From an uncultured Eubacteriales bacterium (GTDB lineage Bacteria; Bacillota; Clostridia; Christensenellales; Aristaeellaceae), in NCBI GenBank assembly GCA_900315585.1, contig OMZP01000007.1, forward strand, positions 18,847 through 82,846: a stretch of DNA of 64,000 bases, given 5' to 3'. Below the pieces are notes generated by a model that was given only the letters and a program-made list of their open reading frames with translations, did not search any database and was not told the DNA's origin. Of this stretch, positions 8,225-16,446 are shown piece after piece. How positions within the stretch are numbered: position 1 is the first letter of the stretch; each line of letters begins with the position of its first letter. Position numbers and translations under genes: made by a program.

Positions 8225-8710
8225 CTACCCTGCGCAGCGCAGGCCCACGCGCACCTCGCTCATCTCGTCCTCGGCGTTCACCACGAACACGGTCAGCAGG
8301 CCGCCGTCCAGCTTGGGCACGAAGTGCTTCGCCGGGCAGATGGCCGTGCCGGATTCGGGCTCGAACTCCCGGTCCGCGCCGGTGAACTGCTCGTAGAGCT
8401 GGCCCTCGTAGCAGTACAGCCAGGTGACGTAGGGCTCGCCCTCGATCTCCTCGTGCAGGGCCAGGGTCTGCACGCCGTCGTGGTCCTCCACGGTCACGGC
8501 GTCCGCCCCGTCCTCGGCGCGGATCATGCTGCGCACATAGGCGCTCAGCACGCGGCCCTGGTTGTTGGCGGTGGCATGATCCACCGTGTTGCGGTACATC
8601 TGCGCGCCCAGCAGCACCATCAGCGTGCTCATCACCGCGAACAGCCCCAGCAGCACGAACACGAACGCGCCCTGCATGCTGTGGGTCACCATCTTGCGAT
8701 TGTCCATCAT
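8225..8710 (-). CDS. Pilus-cluster protein with N-terminal membrane helix (DUF4860-like)
   Basis: 161 aa. Residues 1-11 are polar, then one membrane helix (AFVFVLLGLFAVMSTLMVLL) is followed by a soluble domain with SAYVRSMIRAEDGADAV and a C-terminal LTVFVVNAEDE. This pattern resembles the DUF4860 proteins often found in clostridial pilus clusters. The family call is from memory of that pattern. The start at 8710 overlaps the stop of the preceding gene by four bases (ATGA). Another in-frame ATG follows immediately, so the exact start may be 8707. Confidence 0.7.
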   Translation of the reverse strand: MMDNRKMVTHSMQGAFVFVLLGLFAVMSTLMVLLGAQMYRNTVDHATANNQGRVLSAYVRSMIRAEDGADAVTVEDHDGVQTLALHEEIEGEPYVTWLYCYEGQLYEQFTGADREFEPESGTAICPAKHFVPKLDGGLLTVFVVNAEDEMSEVRVGLRCAG

Positions 8711-9009
8711 CTGCCCTCCACTTCCGTCACATAGATCTCAGGCAGCAGGTTGGAGGCGAAGGCGCTGTAGCGCACCATGTAGCGGTCCTGGTCGTAGGCC
8801 AGGCCGTAGTGGGTGCGCAGGTACTCCACGTCGTCCGGATAGGCGCCCTCCACCGCGTAGCAGGTCAGCGCCGCGTTCTGCACGGCGTCGGTGACGAACT
8901 GGGTCTGGGCGTTGTCCGAGGACGTGCCCACCCGGCTCACCAGCAGCCACACGCCGACCAGCACCAGCAGCATCAGAAGGACGATGGCGATTTCTTTCCG
9001 ATAGGCCAT
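8707..9009 (-). CDS. Small membrane-anchored pilin-like protein
   Basis: 100 aa. A basic start (MAYRKE) is followed by a hydrophobic helix (IAIVLLMLLVLVGVWLLV) and a small soluble domain with one cysteine and the motif GAYPDDVEYLRTHYGL. Similar helical caps occur in DUF-type pilin-like proteins of Clostridia (AVEGAYP is a recurrent motif for reading TCYAVEGAYP-type pseudopilins). AAGGAG precedes the ATG. It is the second gene of the operon after pilC. A pilin or pseudopilin role is inferred from context. Confidence 0.7.
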   Translation of the reverse strand: MAYRKEIAIVLLMLLVLVGVWLLVSRVGTSSDNAQTQFVTDAVQNAALTCYAVEGAYPDDVEYLRTHYGLAYDQDRYMVRYSAFASNLLPEIYVTEVEGR

Positions 9010-9034
9010 GGTTTTCTCTCCTTTTTCGGCACGC

Positions 9035-10084
9035 TCACAGCATGCTGGACAGGATGCCGGCCATGGGCAGCATCACGCTCAGCAGCACCGCGCCGATGAC
9101 GATGGCCAGCAGCACGATCAGCGTGGGCTCGATGATGGCCACCAGGCGGGCGATGCCGTCTTCCACCTGTTCCTCGTAGAGGTCCGCGATCTTGCCCATG
9201 ACCTGGTCCTCGCGGCCGGCGGCCACGCCCATGCGGATCATGCGGTCGTGGAGGCCGTCAAACAGCTTGGAGTGGGAAATGGCGTCGGCAAAGGCCGCGC
9301 CGCTGTCCAGCTCCCTGCGAATGCCCTCCACCTTGTCGGAGGCCTCGTCGTCGGAGAGGACGGAGGGCAGCAGCCGGAAGGCTTCGTTGGTGGGGAAGCC
9401 GCTGGAGAGCATCATGGAGAGCACGCTGGCCACGCGGGAGGAGGCCAGCTTCATGCTCAGGTTGCGCACCGGCGGGAAGAGCTTGCGCACAAAGCCCAGA
9501 ACGCTGTCCCGGGCAGAGGTCTTCATCAGGGCCGCGCCCACCAGCACCGCCAGCACGATCACGGCCACCAGGGCCAACACCACCCAGCCGATGGTGGAGC
9601 CCAGGCGCATCAGCGCGCTGCCGGAGGCGGACATCTCCGCGCCCATGCTGTTCAGCACCCGCTGGAACACGGGCAGCACCTTCCACAGCATGATGGCGAT
9701 GATCAGCACCAGCATCACGCCCAGCACCATCGGGTAGGTGATCGCGCCGATGACGGAGGAGCGGATGCGGTCCTCACGGGCATAATAATCGGAAAGGCCG
9801 TTCATGACCTTCTCCAGCTGGCCGGTCTGCTCGCCGATGCCGACCATCTCGACCAGGTAGGTGGGCCAGCGGTCGTCCCGCTGCAGCGCCTGGTAGAGCG
9901 AGCCCGTCTCGGTGACGCCCTTGCTGGCGTCCTCGTAGAGATCGGCGTACTCGCTGCCCCGGGTGGTCTCCGCCAGGGTCTCCATGCCGTCGTAGAGCGG
10001 CAGGCCCGCGCTGAGGATCAGCGCCACCTGGCTGCAGAAGCTCGACAGCTCCGCAGAATCAAGCGCACGTTTCTTTCCGGCCAT
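9035..10084 (-). CDS. pilC: Type IV pilus/type II secretion inner-membrane platform protein
   Basis: 349 aa GspF/PilC family protein, the membrane platform on which the ATPases act. Two T2SSF repeats are visible: residues about 10-135 (SFCSQVALILSAGLPLYDGM; VGIGEQTGQLEKVM) and about 215-335 (VASVLSMMLSSGFPTNEAF; GVAAGREDQVM). Hydrophobic helices follow each repeat (MVLGVMLVLIIAIMLW; VLLAIVIGAVLLSVMLP). The ATG at 10084 was chosen over an upstream TTG because AGGAGG is nine bases before it. It is the first gene of a six-gene minus-strand operon ending in pilT. Confidence 0.93.
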   Translation of the reverse strand: MAGKKRALDSAELSSFCSQVALILSAGLPLYDGMETLAETTRGSEYADLYEDASKGVTETGSLYQALQRDDRWPTYLVEMVGIGEQTGQLEKVMNGLSDYYAREDRIRSSVIGAITYPMVLGVMLVLIIAIMLWKVLPVFQRVLNSMGAEMSASGSALMRLGSTIGWVVLALVAVIVLAVLVGAALMKTSARDSVLGFVRKLFPPVRNLSMKLASSRVASVLSMMLSSGFPTNEAFRLLPSVLSDDEASDKVEGIRRELDSGAAFADAISHSKLFDGLHDRMIRMGVAAGREDQVMGKIADLYEEQVEDGIARLVAIIEPTLIVLLAIVIGAVLLSVMLPMAGILSSML

Positions 10085-10208
10085 GAACAATAACCTCCTG
10101 TAAGTTCAGTGTGGGACGACACCCAATGATAATGCTCTGATATAGGACAAGATGAATGGATGGGTCGCGTTTCAGATTCTTCGGCTTTGGCTGCGCCTTG
10201 CCTCAGAA

Positions 10209-10270
10209 TGACATTCCCCCGTCATCCTGAGCGGCGCGGGACCGCAGGCCCGCGAAGCGAAGGATCTTTT
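10209..10270. repeat. GTCATCCTGAGC..GCGAAGGATC repeat
   Basis: The stretch carries GTCATCCTGAGCGGC at its left end and GCGAAGGATCTTTT at its right end, with a GC hairpin between (GGACCGCAGGCCCGCG). The same ends recur at 40.67-40.74 and 50.18-50.24 kb. This copy abuts the stop codon of the transglutaminase-like gene. Confidence 0.75.
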
Positions 10271-11090
10271 AATAGAAGCGTTCCGTGGTGTACTTGCTGG
10301 CGTTCAGGCAGCCGATGGCCTGGGTGGGATCGAAGAAGACCTCCTGCCCGTCCACCACCGCCACGGTCCAGGCGTGGTAGTACTTGTCGGCGTAGCCGAT
10401 CATCAGCTTGGCCGGGATGCCCTGCACCCGCAGCATGCACACCATCACGGCGGACAGGTCCTGGCAGATGCCGGAGCGGGCGTCGAAGCACTGCTCGATC
10501 TCCGGCAGGGTGCCGGCGGCGATGGTCTTGGCCCGGACGAAGTCGTAGCTGAACTCGTTGGTCATGAAGTCGCACACGGTCTGGTAGATGTCGCCCTGGG
10601 TGGCCAGCTCGTCGCTCTTGAGCACCGCGTTGGTGGTCCGCACATAGTCCACGTACTGGTTGGGCACCAGGAAGGCGGCGTTCTCGTCGTTCAGCTGGGC
10701 CGTCAGGGAAACCTTGCCCTCGGCGGAGTACTTCGAGCCGGACACGTTTTCGTACAACGCGAAGTCATAGTTGCCGGAGCCCAGCTGCAGCGGGAAGACC
10801 ACGTAGTCCCCGTCGTTGTCCAGGTCGTAGTCCAGCTGCGCGCCGGTGGCATAGGTCATGCGCACCTTCAGGCGGTGGCTGGTCGGCGCGGACACGCAGC
10901 ACATGATGTAGCCCTGGTCCATGTGGCTGGCGTCGATGATCAGCTTGCCGTCAGAGGCGATGTATTCGCCGGAGCTCTCCGGCCATACGGCGTCCGCGGA
11001 CGAGGCATGGGCCATGACCCCGAAGGCGAACCAGACGCCCAGAAGCAGGAAAAGAATCAGGCCCATACGAAAGATACTCATTTTACGCAT
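10269..11090 (-). CDS. Secreted transglutaminase-like protein
   Basis: 273 aa. An N-terminal hydrophobic segment (FRMGLILFLLLGVWFAFG) ending near AHASS is a signal peptide or anchor. The C-terminal part (about residues 165-270) has the transglutaminase-like catalytic set: cysteine in GICQDLSAVMVCMLRVQ, histidine in YYHAWTVAVVDG and aspartate in FFDPTQ. Such proteins act as extracytoplasmic cysteine proteases or cross-linkers; the substrate is unknown. GGGAGG lies nine bases before the ATG at 11090, so the ATG at 11108 (which overlaps that site) was rejected. The gene is transcribed from its own consensus promoter. The A-type repeat touches its stop codon. Confidence 0.85.
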   Translation of the reverse strand: MRKMSIFRMGLILFLLLGVWFAFGVMAHASSADAVWPESSGEYIASDGKLIIDASHMDQGYIMCCVSAPTSHRLKVRMTYATGAQLDYDLDNDGDYVVFPLQLGSGNYDFALYENVSGSKYSAEGKVSLTAQLNDENAAFLVPNQYVDYVRTTNAVLKSDELATQGDIYQTVCDFMTNEFSYDFVRAKTIAAGTLPEIEQCFDARSGICQDLSAVMVCMLRVQGIPAKLMIGYADKYYHAWTVAVVDGQEVFFDPTQAIGCLNASKYTTERFY

Positions 11091-11122
11091 GGTGTAACAC
11101 CCTCCCATAACTCTACAGATAA

Positions 11123-11151
11123 ATTATACCATAACTGAAATGACAATGCAA
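11123..11151 (-). promoter_or_regulatory. Promoter of the transglutaminase-like gene
   Basis: TTGCAT (11151-11146) and TATAAT (11128-11123) on the minus strand with a 17-base spacer, about 32 bases before the start. Confidence 0.75.
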
Positions 11152-11308
11152 CGGCGCGGCAGGGAAAAATCCGCGCAAAAAAGCGACAAAAGCAGCCTTG
11201 GGTCACGCAGCTCCCTCACAGCGTCACAATCAGATATATTTATCAGTTACATTGTAACTCGTTAACAAATTGTTTACAAATTTTTCCTCAGAAATTGCTC
11301 CCAGGGTA

Positions 11309-11337
11309 TATCTTTTTTTTGTTAAATGTAGTATAAT
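11309..11337 (+). promoter_or_regulatory. Possible promoter of the diguanylate cyclase gene
   Basis: A perfect TATAAT at 11332-11337 lies in an AT-rich stretch with a run of eight T. The -35 hexamer at the right distance (TATCTT) is poor. The rest of 11152-11308 is AT-rich with no gene. Confidence 0.4.
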
Positions 11338-11401
11338 AACAAAGAGTTCACTATAAGCGTCACGGGTGTCCGGCGCGATTCCATCCCGAAAGGATGCAAG
11401 T

Positions 11402-12550
11402 ATGGCTACGCTGCTCTACGCCGAAGTGTATATCATCTGCATCATCATCGTCTGGCTGTGCCTGTTTTGGGTCACCAGGCGCTCTTCGGGTTCCGCCTCC
11501 GAGCACTGGCTGCACATCGCGCTGGTGGGCTTCATGGTCAGCTTCGTGGCCAACCTGCTGTTCACCATCTTCAACGGGGTGAAGGTCCTTCCGGGGCTGG
11601 TCTATCCCCTCTCCTATTTCTTTAAATCCGTCTACCACATGGCCCTGTGCTTCGGCGTGTACGCCTGGTGCGGCTACGCGGACACCGAGTGCCGCGGCCA
11701 GCTTTTCACCACCCGCAAGAAGCAACTGCTGGCCGGCCTGCCGCTTGTGGGCATGGCGGCGCTCATCATCAGCAACCTGTGGACCCACCGGATGTTCGTG
11801 ATCGACGAGGGCGAGGCCTACATGCGCAGCGGCTTGTTCCAGGTGGAGATGGCCCTGCTGGTGGCGGTCACCACGGCCATGGCCGTGAAGCTGCTGGTCC
11901 GCCGCCAGAACGAGACCGACCCCATCAAGCGCAGCCACATGATGCTGGTGGCCTCCTTCCCGCTGTGCCTGATCGTCGCCTGGGCGCTGACCTTCATCGG
12001 CGAGGGCCTGCCCATCATCTGCGTGACCATCACCATCGAGCTGCTGTGCCTGTTCATGGGCACCTCCACCCAGCAGATCTCCATGGACAAGCTGACCCAG
12101 GTGAACAACCGGCAGAACCTGCTGGGCTTCCTGGACTACAAGCTGATGAACCATGACGAGAAGATCTTCCTGCTGATGATGGACCTGGATTACTTCAAGA
12201 CCATCAACGACACCTACGGCCACCTGGAGGGCGACGACGCGCTGATCCGCGCGGCCCAGGCCCTGAAGATCGCCTGCGGCGACTTCAAGCGCCGGCCCTA
12301 CATCGCCCGTTACGGCGGCGACGAGTTCATCGTGGTGATCGAGTCCAGCAAGCCGGAGGCCGAGGCGCTGATCGCCCGCATCCGCGAGACCCTGAGCGGC
12401 CTGAACGACCAGGCCAAGCGGCCCTACACCCTGGCCTTCTCCATCGGCGTGGGCGAGTACCACCCCGGCATGAACGCCAACGACCTGATCGAGGCCGCCG
12501 ACCACGCCCTCTACGAAATCAAGCGCGCCCGCCCGCCGAGGCCGCGCTGA
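11402..12550 (+). CDS. Membrane diguanylate cyclase
   Basis: 382 aa. Six or so hydrophobic helices occupy residues about 5-225 (for example VYIICIIIVWLCLFWV and LPIICVTITIELLCLFMG). A GGDEF domain follows (about 230-380) with DKLTQVNNRQNL, MMDLDYFKTINDTYGHLEGDD and the intact active site RYGGDEF. No RxxD inhibitory site is present five residues upstream, so product inhibition is not expected. It should synthesise c-di-GMP in response to a membrane signal. AAAGGA lies seven bases before the ATG at 11402. A strong terminator follows. It lies next to the pilus operon and near the EAL phosphodiesterase at 2.3-4.0 kb. Confidence 0.9.
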   Translation: MATLLYAEVYIICIIIVWLCLFWVTRRSSGSASEHWLHIALVGFMVSFVANLLFTIFNGVKVLPGLVYPLSYFFKSVYHMALCFGVYAWCGYADTECRGQLFTTRKKQLLAGLPLVGMAALIISNLWTHRMFVIDEGEAYMRSGLFQVEMALLVAVTTAMAVKLLVRRQNETDPIKRSHMMLVASFPLCLIVAWALTFIGEGLPIICVTITIELLCLFMGTSTQQISMDKLTQVNNRQNLLGFLDYKLMNHDEKIFLLMMDLDYFKTINDTYGHLEGDDALIRAAQALKIACGDFKRRPYIARYGGDEFIVVIESSKPEAEALIARIRETLSGLNDQAKRPYTLAFSIGVGEYHPGMNANDLIEAADHALYEIKRARPPRPR

Positions 12551-12560
12551 TGGCCCAAAT

Positions 12561-12592
12561 AAAATCCGCCACCGAAAGGTGGCGGTTTTCTT
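12561..12592 (+). terminator. Terminator of the diguanylate cyclase gene
   Basis: Stem CCGCCACC / GGTGGCGG with a GAAA loop followed by TTTTCTT, 12 bases after the stop codon. Confidence 0.9.
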
Positions 12593-12596
12593 GGCA

Positions 12597-12897
12597 TGAA
12601 TGAGGAATGAGGAGTGAGGAATGAGGAATTTCGGTGGAAACCCTGCGGGTTTCTTTTATTTTTAAAAAACCAGATTGCCACGTCGGGCTTGCGCCCTCCT
12701 CGCAATGACGTTGACCTGAAACCATTGAATCATTTCTACAGAAATCAGAGCCATCACAATGACCCACGTCATTGCGAGGCCGAAGGCCGTGGCAATCCGG
12801 GTCCTGGTACGGGGCGGGCGCCGCAACGGCGCCCCTACACCCGCGCGACAGCGGCATCCTTCAACTCCTCACTCCTAACTCCTCACTCGCTCTCAGC
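12597..12897. repeat. Inverted heptamer element (TGAGGAA type) with nested repeats
   Basis: The left arm (12597-12637) is a run of TGAGGAA-like heptamers and the right arm (12857-12897) is its inverted counterpart. The right arm reaches the stop codon of the M18 peptidase. Nested inside are an inverted pair of GATTGCCACGTC..GTCATTGCGAG repeats (12673-12798) and a GGCGCCGCAACGGCGCC hairpin (about 12808-12840). No gene is supported in this 342-base gap. Confidence 0.8.
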
Positions 12898-14272
12898 TCT
12901 CCAGAAACGCCCCGTACCCCTTATACGCCTCCCAGAGGTCGGCCTTGGAGATCAGCTCCCAGGGGGCGTGCATGGAGAGCACCGGCACGCCGCAGTCGAT
13001 GACGCTCATGGCGTACTTGGCGCAGAGCCAGGCGATGGTGCCGCCGCCGCCCACGTCCACCTTGCCCAGCTCGCTGGTCTGCCAGCACACGCCCGCGTCG
13101 TCCATCACCCGGCGCACCTCGGCCATGAACTCGGCGTTGGCGTCGCTGGCCCCGCTCTTGCCGCGGGAGCCGGTGTACTTGTTGAAGCACACGCCCAGGT
13201 TCAGCATGGCGGCGTTTTTCTTCTCGAACACGCTGGAATAGGTGGGGTCGTAGCCCGCGGAGACATCGCTGGACAGCATGCGGCTGTTCTGCAGCGCCCG
13301 CCGCACGGACAGCTCCCGCTCGAAGCCCAGCAGCGCGCAGAGCTCCGCCACGGTGTTTTCAAAGTAATGGGAGTTCATGCCGGAGGCGCCCATGCTGCCG
13401 ATCTCCTCCTTGTCGGTGAGCACCGCGCAGAGGGTCCTCCCCGGCACGCCGTCGAAGTCCATCACGGCCCGAAGGCTCGGATAGGCGCACACCCTGTCGT
13501 CGTGGCCGTAGCCCAGGATCATGCTGCGGTCCAGGCCCGCGTCCCGGGCCTTGCCGGCGGGCACGGCCTCCAGCTCGGCGGACACGAAATCCTCCTCCGT
13601 AACGCCCAGATCCCGCGCCAGCACCGCCAGCACCGCCGCCTTCACCGGGTCCTTCTCCTCCCCGGCCTTGGGCGCGCTGCCGATGAGGATGTTCAACGCC
13701 TCGCCGTCCACGAACTTCGAGGCGGTCTTGGCCATCTGGTCCTGGGCCAGGTGGGGCAGCAGGTCGCTGATGCAGAGGACCGGGTCGTCCTCGCCCTCGC
13801 CGATGGCCACCGGCACCACGCCGCCGTCCTTCTTCACGATCACGCCGTGCAGCGCCAGGGGCAGCGCCAGCCACTGATACTTCTTGATGCCGCCATAGTA
13901 GTGGGTGTCCAGGTAGGCCAGGCCGTCGTCCTCGAACAGCGGGTTCTGCTTCACGTCGATGCGGGGGGAGTCGATGTGGGCGCCCAGGATGCTCATGCCC
14001 TTTTCGATGGACTCGCTGCCCACCACGAAGGCCATGAAGCTCTTGTTCATCCACTTGCGGTACACCCGATCGCCCGGGCCCAGGGGCTCGCCGGAATCGA
14101 TCAGCGCGTCCAGGTTGCGGAAGCCCGCTTCCCGGCAGAGCCGCTCCGCCTCGTCCGCCGCCTCGCGCTCGGTCTTGGCGCTGTCCAGGAATGAGCGATA
14201 ATCGTCGGCAAAGGCGCCCAGCAGCGCCCGCTCCTCCCCCGAATACTGCTCCCATGCGTTTTTTCTGTACAT
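12893..14272 (-). CDS. M18 family zinc aminopeptidase
   Basis: 459 aa, the usual length for bacterial M18 (aspartyl aminopeptidase-like) enzymes. These are cytoplasmic dodecameric dizinc peptidases that remove N-terminal residues. Visible landmarks are the first metal histidine in GAHIDSPRIDVK, the DTHYYGGIKKYQW stretch, the catalytic glutamates in TDKEEIGSMGASG, and the C-terminal metal histidine in VLSMHAPWELIS. GGGAGG precedes the ATG by seven bases. The TGA stop is followed directly by the heptamer element, which adds further in-frame stops. Monocistronic, with the YgjP/MreB pair divergent only in function, not in strand. Confidence 0.93.
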   Translation of the reverse strand: MYRKNAWEQYSGEERALLGAFADDYRSFLDSAKTEREAADEAERLCREAGFRNLDALIDSGEPLGPGDRVYRKWMNKSFMAFVVGSESIEKGMSILGAHIDSPRIDVKQNPLFEDDGLAYLDTHYYGGIKKYQWLALPLALHGVIVKKDGGVVPVAIGEGEDDPVLCISDLLPHLAQDQMAKTASKFVDGEALNILIGSAPKAGEEKDPVKAAVLAVLARDLGVTEEDFVSAELEAVPAGKARDAGLDRSMILGYGHDDRVCAYPSLRAVMDFDGVPGRTLCAVLTDKEEIGSMGASGMNSHYFENTVAELCALLGFERELSVRRALQNSRMLSSDVSAGYDPTYSSVFEKKNAAMLNLGVCFNKYTGSRGKSGASDANAEFMAEVRRVMDDAGVCWQTSELGKVDVGGGGTIAWLCAKYAMSVIDCGVPVLSMHAPWELISKADLWEAYKGYGAFLES

Positions 14273-14305
14273 GGTATAACCTCCCTTGAGAATAATGGTT
14301 TGGAT

Positions 14306-14398
14306 AATGAGGAATCAGGAGTGAGGAATGAGGAATTGATAGCGGCTTCCGCGCGGCTGTTCATTCCTCATTCCTGATTCCTCATTCCTCATTCATTG
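14306..14398. repeat. Inverted heptamer element (TGAGGAA type)
   Basis: The left arm (14306-14337) carries TGAGGAA-like heptamers and the right arm (14358-14398) their inverse, around a core GCGGCTTCCGCGCGGC. Read from either neighbour it would form a long hairpin. It fills the space between the YgjP-like peptidase stop and the M18 start. Confidence 0.85.
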
Positions 14399-14410
14399 AA
14401 TCCTTCCTTA

Positions 14411-15121
14411 TCACAAATACAAATCGTCAGCGTGTCCCTTCAGCCACTTCTTCCACGCCTCGTATTCCGGCATCTGGCTCTCCACCAGGCTCCAGAAGCG
14501 GGGCGAGTGGTTGAACTCGAGCCGGTGGCAGAGCTCGTGGATCACCACGTAGTCCAGCACCGGCGGCGGGGCCATGATGAGCTTCCAGTTGAAGTTCAGA
14601 TTGCCCTTGCGGGAGCAGCTGCCCCACCGGCTCTTCTGGTCCCGGATGGCCACCCGGCCGAAGGTGACGCCGATGCGGGGCGCGTAGAGATCCAGGCGCT
14701 CCCGGATGCGCTTCAAGGCCATGGCCGACAGCACGCTCTTGATGGCGGCGCGCACGGCCTCGTCGTGCTCCGGCTCCGGCAGGGTCAGGTGAAATTCGTC
14801 CCCCTCCGCCCGACCCGTGCGCCGGGCGCCCGCGTGCAGCCGCAGGGCGCAGCGCCGCCCCTCGATGAGAATCGGGCTGCCGTCCGCCACCGGATGGGCC
14901 CGGCGGCTTTCCTCCAGCCGGGCCTCCACCTCCCGCTGCATCCGCACAAGCTCCCCGGCCCGCTCCTTCACCAGCGCGTCCACGTCCCGCAGGCGCATGT
15001 ACTTCGGCGCGTACACCCTTATGCCCGCCCCCGGCAGCGCCTGGAGCAGCACGTCCCGGCGGGTGGACTGGACGAGGGTGTATTCCACTGTTTGCCCGTT
15101 CGCGGTCACAGCTCGCTTCAT
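14411..15121 (-). CDS. YgjP-like (DUF45/M48-type) zinc metallopeptidase
   Basis: 236 aa. The zinc site is HELCH in VIHELCHRLEFNHSPRFW, with the downstream glutamate region typical of YgjP/SprT-like proteins. The conserved core KSRWGSCSRKGNLNFNW and YVVIHELCH are diagnostic of the family. Cellular substrates are not established; in other bacteria the gene is often linked to restriction or housekeeping clusters. The start lies four bases after the stop of the MreB-like gene and lacks an independent strong ribosome binding site, suggesting translational coupling. Confidence 0.9.
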   Translation of the reverse strand: MKRAVTANGQTVEYTLVQSTRRDVLLQALPGAGIRVYAPKYMRLRDVDALVKERAGELVRMQREVEARLEESRRAHPVADGSPILIEGRRCALRLHAGARRTGRAEGDEFHLTLPEPEHDEAVRAAIKSVLSAMALKRIRERLDLYAPRIGVTFGRVAIRDQKSRWGSCSRKGNLNFNWKLIMAPPPVLDYVVIHELCHRLEFNHSPRFWSLVESQMPEYEAWKKWLKGHADDLYL

Positions 15122-15125
15122 GGGG

Positions 15126-16151
15126 CTACCAGACCTGTCTCGACTGCCTGTCCTGCAGCATCGCGGCGTAGGCGGCGGGGTTTTCCATGATCCTCCACAG
15201 CCCGCGGATGGCGCAGGTCTCCGGCGCGTCGGCCACCCGGCAGGGGATGCCCAGGGCCTGGCCCAGGCGGCGATCCAGCTCCGTCATGGCCGCGCCGCCG
15301 CCGGTGAGCACCGCGCCCGCGTCGTTCAGATCCGCGGACAGCTCCTCCGGGGCGTTGTCCACCACGGTGCCCACCAGGCGGCAGAGCTCCGCCACCACGT
15401 CCTCGCAGGCGTCCAGCACCGGCTTGGTCTCCACGTCGAAGGTCACGGGCATGCGCTCCTTCATGGCGATACCGGTGGCGTGCATGATGATGTCTCGAGG
15501 GGCCTTGTCGGGCATGGCGCTGCCCAGGGTGTGCACGATCTCCTCCGCCGCGGCCTTGCCCACGCGATAGCCGTAGTCGCTCCGCAGGATGCGCCGCACC
15601 CGGTCGTCGATGCGGTTCACGCCGTAGGGCAGGTAGCCGAAGGCGGCGACCCGGCCGAAGGTGAACAGCGTGCAGGTGATCTTCCCCGCGCCCACGTCCA
15701 CCAGCAGCTTGGCCTCCGGGCCGTTCAGATCCAGCCCCGCGCCCACCGCCGCGGCGGCGTCGCTGCGCACCAGCACGGCCTCCGCCGCGCCCGCGTCGAT
15801 GGCGGCGGTCAGCATGGCCTCCCGCTGCACGGGTCGGGCAAAGGGCGCGCAGGTGATCATCGCGCCGAAGCGCCGCCGCCCGCCCACGGCCTCCGAGTGC
15901 TTGAACAGCCACTGGAACAGGCTCGCCGCGTAGAGGTTGTTCTCCAGCACGCCGTCCCGCAGCGGATAGACCACCTCCACGCCCTGGCAGGTGCGGCCCA
16001 CCAGGCGCTCGGCAATCTCCCCCGCGCAGATGGGCACGCGGTTGCCCTCCCGGAAGGCCAGCGCCGCCGGGGCGCTCATCGTCGGCCCGCTTTTCAGTTC
16101 AGCGACCCGCACGCTCTGCGTGCCCAGGTCGATGCCAATATCCCATTTCAT
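15126..16151 (-). CDS. MreB/Mbl-like actin homologue
   Basis: 341 aa, actin-fold ATPase of the rod-shape family. Phosphate 1 is IGIDLGTQSVRVAE, phosphate 2 is LLVDVGAGKITCTLF, and the adenosine segment is AVLTGGGAAMTEL. VYPLRDGVLENN is characteristic of MreB. It is more divergent than standard MreB (TQSVRV for TANTLV-type residues; GKITCT for GGGTTE-type). It should form membrane filaments that position cell-wall synthesis, but this paralogue may have another role. No mreC, mreD or rodA lies beside it; instead it is coupled to a YgjP-like peptidase. GGAGGG precedes the ATG. Confidence 0.85.
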   Translation of the reverse strand: MKWDIGIDLGTQSVRVAELKSGPTMSAPAALAFREGNRVPICAGEIAERLVGRTCQGVEVVYPLRDGVLENNLYAASLFQWLFKHSEAVGGRRRFGAMITCAPFARPVQREAMLTAAIDAGAAEAVLVRSDAAAAVGAGLDLNGPEAKLLVDVGAGKITCTLFTFGRVAAFGYLPYGVNRIDDRVRRILRSDYGYRVGKAAAEEIVHTLGSAMPDKAPRDIIMHATGIAMKERMPVTFDVETKPVLDACEDVVAELCRLVGTVVDNAPEELSADLNDAGAVLTGGGAAMTELDRRLGQALGIPCRVADAPETCAIRGLWRIMENPAAYAAMLQDRQSRQVW

Positions 16152-16223
16152 GCTCGTCCCTCCATGATTCGCCGGTTATCATTATAGCATAGAAGCGGGG
16201 ATTTGGGAAGGGAATGATCACCA

Positions 16224-16394
16224 AGGGAACAGGGAATAGGGAACAGGGAATGCTGCTTCCGCACGTCCTGATGGAGCATAGCATCAGAAATGGCGGCAGC
16301 CACTATTCCTATTCCCTATTCCCTATTCCCTATTGCCTATTGCCTATTCCCTATTCCCTGTTCCCTATTCCCTGTTCCCTGTTCCCTACTCCCT
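16224..16394. repeat. Inverted heptamer element (ATAGGGA/ACAGGGA type)
   Basis: The left arm (16224-16251) repeats GGGAACA/GGGAATA heptamers. The right arm (16302-16394) is a much longer run of TATTCCC/TATTGCC heptamers, about thirteen units. The core carries GCTGCTTCCGC on one side and GGCGGCAGCC on the other. The two arms are very unequal in length, which suggests slippage. Confidence 0.9.
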
Positions 16395-16421
16395 CGACAA
16401 ATCCGCTTTCCGTGATATAAT
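16394..16421 (+). promoter_or_regulatory. Promoter of the amidohydrolase gene
   Basis: TCGACA (16394-16399) and TATAAT (16416-16421) with 16 bases between, 25 bases before the ATG. The -35 abuts the heptamer element. Confidence 0.6.
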
Positions 16422-16446
16422 AAAAGAAAAACACAGGAGCGCGCCT

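Noticed and set aside
12519..12857. Frames inside the 12.6-12.9 kb gap that end near the cyclase gene
   Set aside because: They consist of nested repeats (heptamers, TTGCCACG and GGCGCC motifs).
16302..16394. TATTCCC runs considered as telomere-like or simple low-complexity DNA
   Set aside because: They occur in inverted pairs inside a chromosome between genes, with a shared core and different units at different sites, so they are better described as a repeat family.
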